From Solirubrobacter phytolaccae (GTDB lineage Bacteria; Actinomycetota; Thermoleophilia; Solirubrobacterales; Solirubrobacteraceae), in contig NZ_JAPDDP010000001.1 of assembly GCF_027587195.1 (NCBI RefSeq), forward strand, positions 1 through 64,000: DNA of 64,000 bases, given 5' to 3'. Below are positions 43,008 to 52,779 of this stretch, piece by piece (the stretch's first letter is position 1; each line of letters starts with the position of its first letter). The position numbers were made by a program, and so were the translations under genes. Below the pieces are notes generated by a model. The model was not told the origin of the DNA. It searched no databases and saw only the letters and a program-made list of their open reading frames with translations.

Positions 43008-45279
43008 CCTTGAAGAGGTCGTACGCGGTTCGCGTCGGGAGCCCGTCGGGATAGGCGACGAGGCCGGCGTCGAAGTTCGGGTTGCCGATGAACGAGTAGT
43101 AGTAGAAGCGCCGGTTGCGGAGACTCAGATCGGGCAGCTCCGCGAGCAGGCAGCGCATGGCGCGATCGACGTTCCCCACGAGCCGGGCCTTCCCGTTCAC
43201 CCGACGCCGGACTCCGACCTCGGTGATGTGGATGGTGGGGTCGTCGCCCGGGATGCGCGTCGCCTTCTCGAACGCCCGATACCGCTTCCAGCGCCGCGCT
43301 TCCTTGTCCTGCTGGGACACGCCGGTCTGGGTCTTCGGCGTGACCCGCTGGTCGGTGTCCTCGTACGCGTGCCAGGCCCAGGTCTTCGGCTTGTGACCCA
43401 TGCCCAGACGGTACTGCTCGAGGTACTTCTTGCCCCAGTTCGGATCGCGGTTCCCCACCGACCCCATGCCCAGGTCGGCGAAGTCGCCCGCGAGGACCGC
43501 GCATCCGGGTGTGCGGTTCTTGCAGATGGCGTTCAGCTGCTGCCAGAACAGGCCGGCGCGGAACGCGCCGCTGTTGGTCTCGTCGGCCGCGCTCGTGACG
43601 TGGTGGATCGAGGCCACCGGCTGCCCGCGGTCCGAGGTCGGATCGCTGGTCGGCTCCAGGTTCGGCTCGTTCCAGGCCGTGAAGAGCGTGACCTGCTTCA
43701 ACGGGGCGAGCAGCGAGCCGGGCAGCGCGTTGCCGACCTGCGTGAAGAACGAGCTCATCAAGTCCACGTAGCTGCCCGGCCCGGTCACCCCGGGGATGTT
43801 CCCGAGCTTGGCGCACTGGGTGCCGTTGGCCGGCTTGAGCTCATGGCACTTCTCGAACGAGAAGAGGATCTCGGGTCCGGGGACCACGGTGCCGTCCGCC
43901 AGGTCGTTGGACGCCAGCGCGTTGGCGGCCCAGATCGCCGCGTCCTCGAGCTCGCCGGTCGGGTCGTTCGGGCCGTCGTGATGGTTCAGCGCGACGTTCC
44001 ACGGGACGATGTGCCGCACGTACTTGACGTCCAGGGCCTTGAACTCGTCCGTCGTGAAGATGTTGAAGTCGGTCACCCGGGTGTCGTCGGCGATCCCGAA
44101 CCCGGAGGGGGTGGTGTTGCGCGCGGACGGCTCGGGCAGCGCGACATCCTCGGGGGAGAGGTCACCTTCGCCGCAGTCGAGCGGCGTGGTGCAGGCCCCG
44201 TCGTCGCCGTCGCCGAGGTCGATCGGGCCGTCGCTGTCGGCGTCGGTCACGTCGAAGCTCGCGTTCGAGCAGGTGTACTCGGTGTGGCCGTTGGGATACG
44301 TGACGGTGGTCTTGACCGTGGCGCCCGTCGAGCACTCGTCGTCGGGGACGGTGTAGGCGAAGCCCCAGATGTCCTCGGACGCGTCGACGGGGTCGATGAC
44401 CTTGAGCTGCGTGACGCGATGCGAGGTGTCGTACTGGAAGCGGGCGTCGACGCCGAGGGACGTCGTGACGCGCGTCATGAACGGCCCGTCGGGGGCCGTG
44501 GCGCCGGGGGCGGGCTGGTAGTAGGGGAGGTACTCGTAGGTCGTCACGCGACCGTCGGCGTGGGTGTGCCCGTCGATCAACGTGCTCTGGTGCGCGTGGT
44601 CGACGCCGAGGAGCTGCTCGCGGTCGTGCAGGTCGTTGTAGCCGTTGATCTGGCCGTACCAGCCGTAGAACATGTGGATGCCCGGGCCGTCCGAGTACTC
44701 CCACGTGGTCTCGATCAGGCCGTAGTCCCCGGAGTTGGTGACCTGGTGACCACCGGGGCGGACCTCGGAGATCTCGGGGCCGTTGGACCAGTACGAGCGC
44801 ACGGTGCCGTCCGGCTGGGTGATCTGGTAGGTCCCTGTGCCGCCCGGCGGCGTGTAGGCGAGCACGTAGCCGTCGTCCTGCTGGTTCACGAACGTGCTGC
44901 CGGACTTGGTGAACGTGCGCTGGTACCCGCCGACGTCGACCTGGACGACCGTGTTGTCGGAGCCCGCGACCGGGAAGCGCAGCACCGTCTCACGCCCTGA
45001 CCAGCCGGGAGCGAAGTTCAGCTCGATCTGGCCCATCGAGTTGTAGTAACGGCTCTGGTCCCACACGGTGCCGTCGCTCGTCGTCAGCGAGTCGTCGCGC
45101 TGGCTCAGGAAGAGGTTGCCGCTGGCGACGTTCACCGAGACCGAGATGCGGTCGTCGAGGTCGACGCCGACGACGTTCGGGGCGGGCCCGGTCGGTGACT
45201 CGGCCACGGCGACCCCAGGTGGCGCGAGACACGACACGGCGACGAGGAGCAGCAGGGCACGGCGTGCACGAGCGGACAT
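42964..45279 (-). CDS. secreted RHS-like / clan GH-A glycosidase fusion protein
   Basis: A 771-residue exported protein. The signal peptide (RARRALLLLVAVSCLAPPGVAVA) is followed by an N-terminal half (~35-440) resembling the start of RHS/YD-repeat proteins. That half has paired beta motifs such as GTYQITQPDGTVRSYW, GRVTTYEYLPYY, ARFQYDTSHRVTQL and TVTYPNGHTEYTC. An acidic linker (~445-475) leads to a (beta/alpha)8 glycosidase-like half (~480-771). Its acid/base Glu538 is in TAWNEPN and its nucleophile Glu687 is in HITEVGV, the arrangement of clan GH-A (GH39- or GH5-like). ATG 45279 follows GGGGGTCTG. The combination is unusual; an extracellular polysaccharide-degrading or surface-modifying role is inferred. 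Confidence 0.75.
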   Translation of the reverse strand: MSARARRALLLLVAVSCLAPPGVAVAESPTGPAPNVVGVDLDDRISVSVNVASGNLFLSQRDDSLTTSDGTVWDQSRYYNSMGQIELNFAPGWSGRETVLRFPVAGSDNTVVQVDVGGYQRTFTKSGSTFVNQQDDGYVLAYTPPGGTGTYQITQPDGTVRSYWSNGPEISEVRPGGHQVTNSGDYGLIETTWEYSDGPGIHMFYGWYGQINGYNDLHDREQLLGVDHAHQSTLIDGHTHADGRVTTYEYLPYYQPAPGATAPDGPFMTRVTTSLGVDARFQYDTSHRVTQLKVIDPVDASEDIWGFAYTVPDDECSTGATVKTTVTYPNGHTEYTCSNASFDVTDADSDGPIDLGDGDDGACTTPLDCGEGDLSPEDVALPEPSARNTTPSGFGIADDTRVTDFNIFTTDEFKALDVKYVRHIVPWNVALNHHDGPNDPTGELEDAAIWAANALASNDLADGTVVPGPEILFSFEKCHELKPANGTQCAKLGNIPGVTGPGSYVDLMSSFFTQVGNALPGSLLAPLKQVTLFTAWNEPNLEPTSDPTSDRGQPVASIHHVTSAADETNSGAFRAGLFWQQLNAICKNRTPGCAVLAGDFADLGMGSVGNRDPNWGKKYLEQYRLGMGHKPKTWAWHAYEDTDQRVTPKTQTGVSQQDKEARRWKRYRAFEKATRIPGDDPTIHITEVGVRRRVNGKARLVGNVDRAMRCLLAELPDLSLRNRRFYYYSFIGNPNFDAGLVAYPDGLPTRTAYDLFKDAREGNPITCPVAP

Positions 45280-45447
45280 CAGACCCCCAACTTGAGATTG
45301 GCGCGCGGTAGCCAAGGGATCGGGACGCCGGTGGTCAATCGCGAACCGACGAAATGTCAGCCACTGAACAGATTCTGTGAACCGAGGTTCCAGCCGTGTG
45401 TGATCAGGGAACGCCGATCGATCCGGGGGAGGGGCGCGTGTACCCGG

Positions 45448-45476
45448 AGGCCGGACGGCGCGGGCCGGTCCGGCCT
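45448..45476. repeat. 9-bp-arm inverted repeat in the 45.3-45.5 kb intergenic region
   Basis: AGGCCGGAC and GTCCGGCCT flank an 11-nt loop in the 241-nt gap between divergent genes. The function is unclear; it might be an operator or a 5' structure. Confidence 0.4.
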
Positions 45477-45506
45477 GGAGCTCCCGACGCACCTGCGGGT
45501 TCGCTG

Positions 45507-45512
45507 TAGCGT
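45507..45512 (+). promoter_or_regulatory. candidate -10 box (TAGCGT), leaderless start
   Basis: TAGCGT ends 8 nt before the ATG at 45521, and no Shine-Dalgarno sequence is present. Confidence 0.4.
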
Positions 45513-45520
45513 GGCCCGCG

Positions 45521-46498
45521 ATGCTCAACCCCGCCTACTCGCCCGGCGACGTGCCGCCGCCGTCGGCGGACGCGCTCGCGTTCCACCGCTCGCTGCCCGG
45601 ATACGCGCCGACGCCGGTGCACGACCTCGGCGGCGGCGTGTTCGTCAAGGACGAGTCCAACCGCTTCGGGCTGCCGGCGTTCAAGGTGCTCGGCGTCTCG
45701 TGGGCGGTCGAGCGGGCGCTGCGCGAGGACCCGGGGATCGAGCGGCTGGTGGCGGCGAGCGCCGGCAACCACGGGCGGGCGGTCGCGCACGTGGCCGCGC
45801 GACGTGGCCTCCGCGCACGCGTGTTCCTGCCCGCGCGGTCGGTCGCGGCGCGGCGGGAGGCGATCGCCTCCGAGGGCGCCGACGTGGTCGTCGTCGACGG
45901 CACCTACGAGGACGCCGTCCGGCTCGCCGCGGCCGAGGGGGAGCAGCCCGGCGCGTTCGAGCTGGCCGACGTCGGGTCCGCCGGGCCGGCGCGCTGGGTG
46001 ATCGACGGCTACGCGACGCTGTTCGCCGAGCTGGAAGGTCGCTTCGACACGCTCCTCGTGCCGGTGGGGGTGGGGTCGCTGGGCGCGGCCGCGGCGCGCT
46101 ACGGCGCGGCGACCGGCACGGCCGTCATCGCCGTCGAGCCCGACGTGGCCGCCTGCCTGACGGCCTCGCTGGCGGCCGGCGTGCCCACCGTCGTCGACAC
46201 ACCCGGGACGGCGATGGCCGGCCTGGACTGCGCCGAGGTCTCCGAGGCGGCGTGGCCGACGTTGCGCGCCGGCGTCATCGGCACGGTCACGGTGTCCGAC
46301 GCGCAGGTGGTGGACGCGATGCGCGCGCTCGCCGCGCGCGGGCTCACGATCGGGCAGTCCGGCGCGGCGCCGTTCGCCGCGCTCTCCGCGCTGGACGGGG
46401 AGCTGCGCGCGGCGGTGTCGCTCGACCGCGTCCTGCTCGTCGCGACCGAAGGCCCGACCGACCCGGAGGGCTACCGAGCCGCCGTCAGCAACGCTTGA
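45521..46498 (+). CDS. PLP-dependent lyase, diaminopropionate ammonia-lyase-like
   Basis: A 325-residue fold-type II PLP enzyme. Lys55 in FGLPAFKVLG is the cofactor lysine, in the sequence context typical of diaminopropionate ammonia-lyases. ASAGNHGRAVA (71-81) is the phosphate/carboxylate loop, and VPVGVGSLGAA is the Gly-rich cofactor loop. It is shorter than E. coli YgeX (about 400 residues), so a broader serine/threonine dehydratase-like activity is also possible. The start is supported by the TAGCGT box 8 nt upstream. Confidence 0.8.
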   Translation: MLNPAYSPGDVPPPSADALAFHRSLPGYAPTPVHDLGGGVFVKDESNRFGLPAFKVLGVSWAVERALREDPGIERLVAASAGNHGRAVAHVAARRGLRARVFLPARSVAARREAIASEGADVVVVDGTYEDAVRLAAAEGEQPGAFELADVGSAGPARWVIDGYATLFAELEGRFDTLLVPVGVGSLGAAAARYGAATGTAVIAVEPDVAACLTASLAAGVPTVVDTPGTAMAGLDCAEVSEAAWPTLRAGVIGTVTVSDAQVVDAMRALAARGLTIGQSGAAPFAALSALDGELRAAVSLDRVLLVATEGPTDPEGYRAAVSNA

Positions 46499-46549
46499 CG
46501 GTTAGGCTGTGGCGTCTCCCCACTCTCCCGGTAGCTCTCGGAGGCGTCT

Positions 46550-48790
46550 GTGTCACTGCTCCTCGCGCGGATCGCGCGCACCCTCACGCATCACTGGATC
46601 CGCGGCTTAGTCGGCGCGCTCGTCGTGCTGGTCGTGGTCGGCATCGCGGCCGGCACGGGCGGTGAGGCGGCCGACGACTTCTCGACTCCGGGCACGGAGA
46701 GCCAGAAGGCGATCGACCTGTTCCAGGCGCACCAGCCGGCGCTGGCCGGCGTGGAGGCGACGCTCGTCTTCCACACCGAGGACGGCAAGATCACCGACCC
46801 CGACAAGAAGGCCGTCGTCCAGGAGACCCTGGAGAAGGTCAAGGCGCTGCCGGAGAAGAAGGAGGTCTCCGACCCGTTCGCCGAGGGCGGCACGATCTCG
46901 CCGGACGGCAAGCTCGCGTCCGTCGACGTCCGGTACCTGATCGATCAGGCCGAGGTCAAGCCCGAGCAGGGCAAGGCGCTGATCGAGGCGCTCGAGACCG
47001 GTGACCGCGACGGCGTCGAGGCGTCCGGCCGCGGCGTGATGATCGACTTCGGCTCCGAGCAGGAAGCGCCCGTCGGCGAGCTGATCGGCATCGGCCTCGC
47101 GATCATCCTGCTGTGGGTCCTGTTCCGGTCGTGGGTGGCGATGGTCGCCACGCTCGTCGGTGCGCTCATCGGCGTGATGTTCGGGCAGATCCTGCTCGTC
47201 GCCCTGGCCAAGCCGCTCGGGCTGCCGGACTTCGCCGCGATCATCGCGACGATGCTCGGGCTCGGCGCGGGCATCGACTACGCGCTGCTGATCATCGGGC
47301 GGTATCGAGAGCAGGTGGCGGCTGGGGATTCGCCACGTGACGCCTCCGCCAAGTCGGCCGCGACGTCCGGTGCCTCGGTGGTCGCCGCGGGCCTGATCGT
47401 GATGCTCGCGATCGCGGGCCTGCTCGTGATCGGCATCCCGTTCATCGGCAAGCTCGGCATCGGCGCCGCGATCGCCGTCGGCGCGGTCGTCGTCTCCGCG
47501 CTCACCGTGCTGCCGATCATGATCGGCGCCTTCAGCCGCTGGCTGAAGCCGAAGAAGCCCTCGCACGTCGCGGCCTCGACGTTCTTCGAGCGCTGGGGCG
47601 AGATCGTCACCAAGCGCCCGTGGCTGTCGATCGCCGTCGGCGTCCTGCTGCTGCTGATCTTCGCGTTCCCGGTCACGTCGCTGCGGCTCGGCCAGCCCGA
47701 CGACGGCAACCAGCCCGAGGGCAAGCTCCAGCGCGTCGCCTACGACCGGCTGAGCGAGGCGTTCGGCCCGGGCTCCACCGGCCCGTTCATCATCGCCGTC
47801 GACACGCAGGACGGCGCGCAGAACTTCACCGCCGACCTCGACAAGGTCCAGAAGGCGATCGCCGGCACCGACGGCGTCGCGCAGGCCGCTCCGGCGCAGC
47901 CGTCCGAGGACGGCAAGATGGCGACGATCTTCGCGATCCCGACGTCGGCGCCGCAGAACGAGGCGACGAGCGAGCTGCTCACGCGCCTGCGCGAGGAGAC
48001 GATCCCGGCCGCGACCCAGGGCACACCGCTCGCGGGCAAGGTGTTCATCGGCGGCGCCGTGCCGGTCTTCGAGGACCTCTCGGCCAAGGTCGCCTCGCGC
48101 CTGCCGCTGTTCATCTCGGTCGTGATCGGCCTGTCCGTGCTGCTGCTGATCATGGCCTTCCGGTCGCTGTGGATCCCGCTCGTGAGCGCCGTCTTCAACC
48201 TGCTCAGCGTGCTCGCCGCCTACGGCGTGGTCGTCGCGGTCTTCCAGAAGGGGATCGGGGCGAGCCTGCTCGGGGTGGACTCCGGGGTGCCGATCGTGTC
48301 CTTCATCCCGGTCATGTTGTTCGCGATCCTGTTCGGCCTGAGCATGGACTACAACGTCTTCCTGCTCTCGCGCGTGCACGAGGCCTACAACGAGGGCGAC
48401 CGGCCGCGGGAGTCCGTGATCCACGGCCTGTCGCGGATCGGCAAGGTCATCCTGTTCGCCGGCCTGATCATGGCCGCCGTGTTCCTCGCCTTCGTCACCC
48501 AGCCCGACGTGATCGCGAAGATGATGGGGCTCGGCCTCGGCCTGGCGATCCTGATCGACGTGCTCTTCGTGCGCCTGATCATCGCGCCCGCGGTGGTCAC
48601 GCTGCTCGGTGACAAGGCCTGGTGGCTGCCCGGCTGGCTCGACAAGATCCTGCCGAACGTGTCCCTCGAGGGTCACCTCGTGGAGGCGCTGGACAAGCAG
48701 CTCACGCAGGAGCACGACGTCGTCGACTCGACGAACGGCCACGCCAACGGCGGCTCGGCCTCGCGCGAGACGACCTCCAGCCGCGACTGA
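46550..48790 (+). CDS. MMPL-family (RND) membrane transporter
   Basis: A 746-residue protein with the MMPL arrangement: one N-terminal membrane helix, an extracytoplasmic loop domain (~50-170), five helices (~180-360), a second loop domain (~370-530), and a further set of six helices. Characteristic stretches are GLGAGIDYALLIIGRYRE and FGLSMDYNVFLLSRV, which hold the Asp-Tyr pairs used for proton coupling. It probably exports lipids, siderophores or toxic compounds. GTG 46550 is preceded by GGAGG with 6-nt spacing. No accompanying lipid-synthesis gene identifies the cargo. Confidence 0.92.
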   Translation: MSLLLARIARTLTHHWIRGLVGALVVLVVVGIAAGTGGEAADDFSTPGTESQKAIDLFQAHQPALAGVEATLVFHTEDGKITDPDKKAVVQETLEKVKALPEKKEVSDPFAEGGTISPDGKLASVDVRYLIDQAEVKPEQGKALIEALETGDRDGVEASGRGVMIDFGSEQEAPVGELIGIGLAIILLWVLFRSWVAMVATLVGALIGVMFGQILLVALAKPLGLPDFAAIIATMLGLGAGIDYALLIIGRYREQVAAGDSPRDASAKSAATSGASVVAAGLIVMLAIAGLLVIGIPFIGKLGIGAAIAVGAVVVSALTVLPIMIGAFSRWLKPKKPSHVAASTFFERWGEIVTKRPWLSIAVGVLLLLIFAFPVTSLRLGQPDDGNQPEGKLQRVAYDRLSEAFGPGSTGPFIIAVDTQDGAQNFTADLDKVQKAIAGTDGVAQAAPAQPSEDGKMATIFAIPTSAPQNEATSELLTRLREETIPAATQGTPLAGKVFIGGAVPVFEDLSAKVASRLPLFISVVIGLSVLLLIMAFRSLWIPLVSAVFNLLSVLAAYGVVVAVFQKGIGASLLGVDSGVPIVSFIPVMLFAILFGLSMDYNVFLLSRVHEAYNEGDRPRESVIHGLSRIGKVILFAGLIMAAVFLAFVTQPDVIAKMMGLGLGLAILIDVLFVRLIIAPAVVTLLGDKAWWLPGWLDKILPNVSLEGHLVEALDKQLTQEHDVVDSTNGHANGGSASRETTSSRD

Positions 48791-48843
48791 CCGCTGTAGC
48801 GACACACACCGGCCGCCACAGCAGCCGGCGGGCCTATCGCGAG

Positions 48844-49704
48844 ATGGGCCTCGCCGCGCTGCTGTGGGGCACGATCGGCCCCGCGGCCGCGTTCGTCACC
48901 GAGCACACCACGCTCAGCCCGATCCAGACGTCGCTCTGGCGCTTGCTGACGGCGGTGATCCCGCTGGCCGCGATCGCGCTGGTCGTCGGGCGCGCGGCGG
49001 CGAAGCCGTCCCGCGCGCTGGTGCTCGGCGGGCTCGCCGTCGGCGCCGTCACGGGCCTCTCCCAGCTGGCCTACTTCGCCGCGGTCGTCGAGTCGGGGAT
49101 CGCGATCCCGACGCTGATCGCGTGCGGTCTCGGCCCGATCCTGACGGCGGTCGGCCAGACCGTGATCTTCGGCGACCGCCCGGACGTGCGCACGCTGCTC
49201 GCGCTCGCCGTGGCCCTGAGCGGCCTGGCGCTGCTGATGCTCGACAGCCCGCACACGGTCACCGCCCTCGGCATCTTGCTGTCGGTGCTGTCGGCGATCA
49301 CCTACGCCGCCTACGCGCTCTCGGTCGGCCCGGTCAGCCGCGGGATGAGCACCCTGAACCTGACCGCGATCGCCACCGCCGGCGGCACCCTGGCGATCCT
49401 CCCGTTCACCCTCGCGGACGGCGGCCCCGGCGTGCCCGGCACCGCGGCGGGCTGGGCCGGCGTGCTGCACCTGGGGATCATCGTCTCGTGCGTGGCCTAC
49501 GCGCTCTATTACCGCTCCGCGCGTACGCTCCCGTCGACCCACATCACGATCCTGATCCTGCTCGAGCCGCTCGTGGCGGCCCTGCTCGCGGTCGTGTTCT
49601 TCGACGAGCACCTCACGGTGGGGACGATCGTGGGCGGCGTCCTGATGCTCACCGCGGTCGCCGGCCTGCGCGGCGACGACGAGACCGCGAACCCGGGCGA
49701 GTAG
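48844..49704 (+). CDS. EamA/DMT-family transporter
   Basis: A 286-residue protein with ten hydrophobic helices in two EamA repeats. The first repeat starts MGLAALLWGTIGPAAAF and the second contains ITYAAYALSVGPVSRG and LLEPLVAALLAVVFFDE, with the family Pro and Glu. Drug/metabolite or amino-acid export is the usual role. ATG 48844 is chosen because similarity begins there. The 53 nt before it hold no start codon in frame except a CTG. It lies directly downstream of the MMPL gene, perhaps in the same transcript. Confidence 0.88.
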   Translation: MGLAALLWGTIGPAAAFVTEHTTLSPIQTSLWRLLTAVIPLAAIALVVGRAAAKPSRALVLGGLAVGAVTGLSQLAYFAAVVESGIAIPTLIACGLGPILTAVGQTVIFGDRPDVRTLLALAVALSGLALLMLDSPHTVTALGILLSVLSAITYAAYALSVGPVSRGMSTLNLTAIATAGGTLAILPFTLADGGPGVPGTAAGWAGVLHLGIIVSCVAYALYYRSARTLPSTHITILILLEPLVAALLAVVFFDEHLTVGTIVGGVLMLTAVAGLRGDDETANPGE

Positions 49705-49713
49705 ACAGGCGAA

Positions 49714-49728
49714 CCCCACTGGGTGGGG
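49714..49728 (+). terminator. short hairpin after the EamA gene
   Basis: CCCCAC-TGG-GTGGGG, 10 nt after the stop codon, is a compact G+C stem-loop without a T tract. It is a possible terminator. Confidence 0.4.
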
Positions 49729-49771
49729 CAACCGGCGCGAGGCGTCGTGAGCCTGTAGGAAGATCCGCGGC

Positions 49772-52648
49772 GTGCGCCTGTCCACGCTCCTCATCGGGGT
49801 CGCGCTGGCCGTTGTCCCGGCCGCGCCCGCCTTCGCGCAAGACGACATCGAGCTGCTGGCCAAGCTCGGCTCCCGGACCTTCGGGTCGCTGCCCACCGCG
49901 CCCGCCGCGCTCGGAGACGGCACGGTGCTGTTCGAGGCCGACGACGGCGTCCACGGCCCGCGGCTGTGGCGCAGCGACGGCACGGCCGCCGGCACGCGGG
50001 TGGTCACCGACCTCCCGTACAGGACCGAGTACGCGAAGCTGTACGCGAACGAGGTCGTGGATGGCGTCGCCTACCTGCACATGGGCAGCTCGATCTGGCG
50101 CTCGGACGGCACGGCGGCCGGCACGCGCGAGCTGCTCGTGCTGCCGCCGGAGGGCAAGCGGGCCGCGGCCGCGGCGGCCGACGGAGACGAGCTGCGCCGG
50201 ACGGTGTTCCTGCCGTTCAAGGGCGGCGTGGCGTTCGTCGTCGGCAACCTCGAGCAGCGGCTGTGGGTCGCGGACGCGGCCGGCGTGCGGCGGCTGGACG
50301 TGGTGCCCGAGGACGGCGGCTGGACGTATCTCGGCCTGGCGGGCTCCACCGGTGACGAGCTGTACTTCACGCAGGGTGGCTCGCTGCTGAAGACCGACGG
50401 CACCCGGGAGGGGACCGTCGGCGTGCCGAACGGCGCGGACTTCGAAGGGCTGGCGCTGCTGGACGGGTACGCGCTGGTCGCGAGCCGCACGTACACCACG
50501 CAGGAGGGCCACCGGTATCCGCTCGTGGCGGTGCCGCCGGGCTCGGGGCCGCCGGTGAAGATCGCCGAGTCCTCGTCCCGGATCGGGCCGATGCGCGTGC
50601 TCGACGGCGTCCTCTACTTCGGCACCGACGCGGGCGTGCACCGCTGGGCGCCGGAGCAGGGCGTGACCGCGCTCGGTGGCCCGGCCCCCGCGGGCAACGA
50701 GAGCCACGCGAGTGGGTCCGAGAACTTTGCCAAGACCGGCGCCGTGCTGTTCTGGGCGGGCGGGGCCGGGGCGGACGGGCTGTGGCGCCACGACGGCACG
50801 TCGGTGGCGCGCGTGCCCGGCCCGGCGCGCTCGCCGATGCGGATCACCACCGTCGCCCCGGGGCGCGTGCTGTTCTGGGCCTACGACAGCACCGACCCGG
50901 ACGGTGAGCGCGTGCTGTGGCTGGCGGACGCGGCCGGGATGCAGCGCGTCCCGGGCGAGGTGATCCGGGGCGAGTACACGTATCCGTTCGTCCGCTCGGC
51001 GCACGGGCTGCTGTACGCCGCGTTCACCGAGCAGGGCGACGTGGAGCTCAACCGCTCCGACGGCACCGTGGCGGGCACGGGCCAGCTCGTGGACCTGAAC
51101 ACGTTGCCCAAGGGGTCGGGCCCGAGCAACGCGGCGCGCGTCGGCGACCGCGTGCTGTTCACGACCTACGAGCACCCGGGGCTGTGGGTGACCGACGGGA
51201 CCGCCGCCGGCACGACGGTCGTGCGCGAGCACGACCGCACCGGCGCGCCGCTGGCGCCTCGCACGCTCTACTCGGACGGCGCGACCACGTACTTCCAGGG
51301 CCGCGACGACTGGCTCTACCGCAGCGACGGCACGGCGGCGGGCACGCGTGAGATCGCCGGTCCGTTCCGCGCGCTCGAGGGCGTCGGCCCGGTCGGCTCG
51401 GCGTTCGTCTTCGGCCAGCTCCCGAACTGCTACCCCTGCGACGCCGAGCTGTGGCGGACGGACGGCAGCGCCGCGGGCACGCGCTCGCTCGGGGTCGAGT
51501 ACGACTACCCGGCCACGGCCGTCGCCGGCAACGGCCGCTCGCTGCTGATCGGCGGCGCGCTGTTCGGCTTCTTCCGCACCGGCGGTGAGACCGCCGTCGC
51601 CAACCATCGGTGGTTGAACTTCGACGCCGTGCCCGCGCCGGGCGGGTACCTGGCCGCCGGCCAGGCGAAGGACAACGAGTCGGGGCTGTACCGGCTCGAC
51701 GAGGACGGCGCGAACGCGCAGCTCGTCACCCCGATCGGCCCGAACTTCCCGCTCGGCCTCGAGCGCCTCGGCGACCGCGTGGTGTTCATCGCCGAGACCG
51801 CCGCGTTCGGGCGCCGCTGGCACTCGGCGGACCTGCGCGGCGGTGACCTGCAGCCGCTGCCGCTCGAGTTCGGCAACCAGTACGTGTACGTCGACCAGGC
51901 CGGTGGGTTCGCGTTCATCACCCGCCCGGTCGCCGACGGCAGCGAGCTGTGGCGCACGGACGGCACCGCCGCCGGGACGATCAAGCTCGTCTCGTTGAAG
52001 GGCACCTACTGGGACACGCTCCCGGACCAGTTCACCGCGTTCGCGGGCCAGGTCTTCTTCACGGCGGGCGATGAGGTGTCCGGCCGCGAGCTCTGGCGCA
52101 CCGACGGCACGCCGGCGGGCACCAAGCTCGCGCGCGACCTCTGGCCCGGCCCGGAGTCCTCTGACCCGTACGGCCTGGTCGCCACCGACGACTTCCTGCT
52201 CTTCACCGCCGACAGCCTCGAGTACGGCTACGAGCCCTGGCGGATCCGGCGTGCGCCCGGCCCGGCGCCACGGCCAGAGGAGCCGGCGCCGGTCACCATC
52301 ACGCCGCTGCCCGTGCCCGACGCACCCTCGTCGCCGCTCGGCACCCTGCCGGTCAAGCAGCTCCGCGCGACCGTCTCCGTGCAGGTCAAGCGCGCGAAGG
52401 CCCCACGCGGCTCGGTGCGCTGGACCGTCTCCGGACGGGTCGACGGCACGGGCTGCAGCGGCCGCGTGCGGATCGACCTGCGCAGCGGTTCGCGCCGGGT
52501 GAAGACGGTCACCGCCCAGCTCCGGCGCTGCCGCTACACGGCGACCGTCAAGGCCGCCGTGCGCGGCAGGAACCGCTCGTTGTCGGTCCGGACGCTTCCG
52601 ACCAGGACCCTCGTCGCGGCGACTTCGCGGACGGTGCGCGTGCGCTGA
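49772..52648 (+). CDS. secreted ELWxxDGTxxGT-repeat beta-propeller protein
   Basis: A 958-residue exported protein. The signal peptide ends APAFAQ-D. At least eight ELWxxDGT-type repeats run from ~65 to ~820 (LWRSDGTAAGTR, IWRSDGTAAGTRE, LWVTDGTAAGTTV, ELWRTDGSAAGTRS, ELWRTDGTPAGTKL). They predict a large propeller, or two propellers. A Pro-rich linker (~828-850) leads to a basic C-terminal beta domain with a Cys pair (GTGCSGRVRI, RRCRYTATV). Such repeat proteins are known only as surface or secreted proteins of unknown function. GTG 49772 has AGGAAG some 11 nt upstream. Confidence 0.85.
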   Translation: MRLSTLLIGVALAVVPAAPAFAQDDIELLAKLGSRTFGSLPTAPAALGDGTVLFEADDGVHGPRLWRSDGTAAGTRVVTDLPYRTEYAKLYANEVVDGVAYLHMGSSIWRSDGTAAGTRELLVLPPEGKRAAAAAADGDELRRTVFLPFKGGVAFVVGNLEQRLWVADAAGVRRLDVVPEDGGWTYLGLAGSTGDELYFTQGGSLLKTDGTREGTVGVPNGADFEGLALLDGYALVASRTYTTQEGHRYPLVAVPPGSGPPVKIAESSSRIGPMRVLDGVLYFGTDAGVHRWAPEQGVTALGGPAPAGNESHASGSENFAKTGAVLFWAGGAGADGLWRHDGTSVARVPGPARSPMRITTVAPGRVLFWAYDSTDPDGERVLWLADAAGMQRVPGEVIRGEYTYPFVRSAHGLLYAAFTEQGDVELNRSDGTVAGTGQLVDLNTLPKGSGPSNAARVGDRVLFTTYEHPGLWVTDGTAAGTTVVREHDRTGAPLAPRTLYSDGATTYFQGRDDWLYRSDGTAAGTREIAGPFRALEGVGPVGSAFVFGQLPNCYPCDAELWRTDGSAAGTRSLGVEYDYPATAVAGNGRSLLIGGALFGFFRTGGETAVANHRWLNFDAVPAPGGYLAAGQAKDNESGLYRLDEDGANAQLVTPIGPNFPLGLERLGDRVVFIAETAAFGRRWHSADLRGGDLQPLPLEFGNQYVYVDQAGGFAFITRPVADGSELWRTDGTAAGTIKLVSLKGTYWDTLPDQFTAFAGQVFFTAGDEVSGRELWRTDGTPAGTKLARDLWPGPESSDPYGLVATDDFLLFTADSLEYGYEPWRIRRAPGPAPRPEEPAPVTITPLPVPDAPSSPLGTLPVKQLRATVSVQVKRAKAPRGSVRWTVSGRVDGTGCSGRVRIDLRSGSRRVKTVTAQLRRCRYTATVKAAVRGRNRSLSVRTLPTRTLVAATSRTVRVR

Positions 52649-52779
52649 TCACCGTCGCTCAAGCCGAGCGCATGCGCGCGCCGAAGGGCACTTGAGCGGG
52701 ACCTCGCAGGGTCTCGGGAGCGTGCGGTTCGGCGGATGTTCGATTGCCCGTGGGTCCGGCAACTAGTTGATTGCCCGCG

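Noticed and set aside
49900-52260. Repeated DNA words resembling an array of direct repeats
   Set aside because: They are codons of the ELWxxDGTxxGT protein repeats, irregularly spaced and without identical spacers, so not a CRISPR array.
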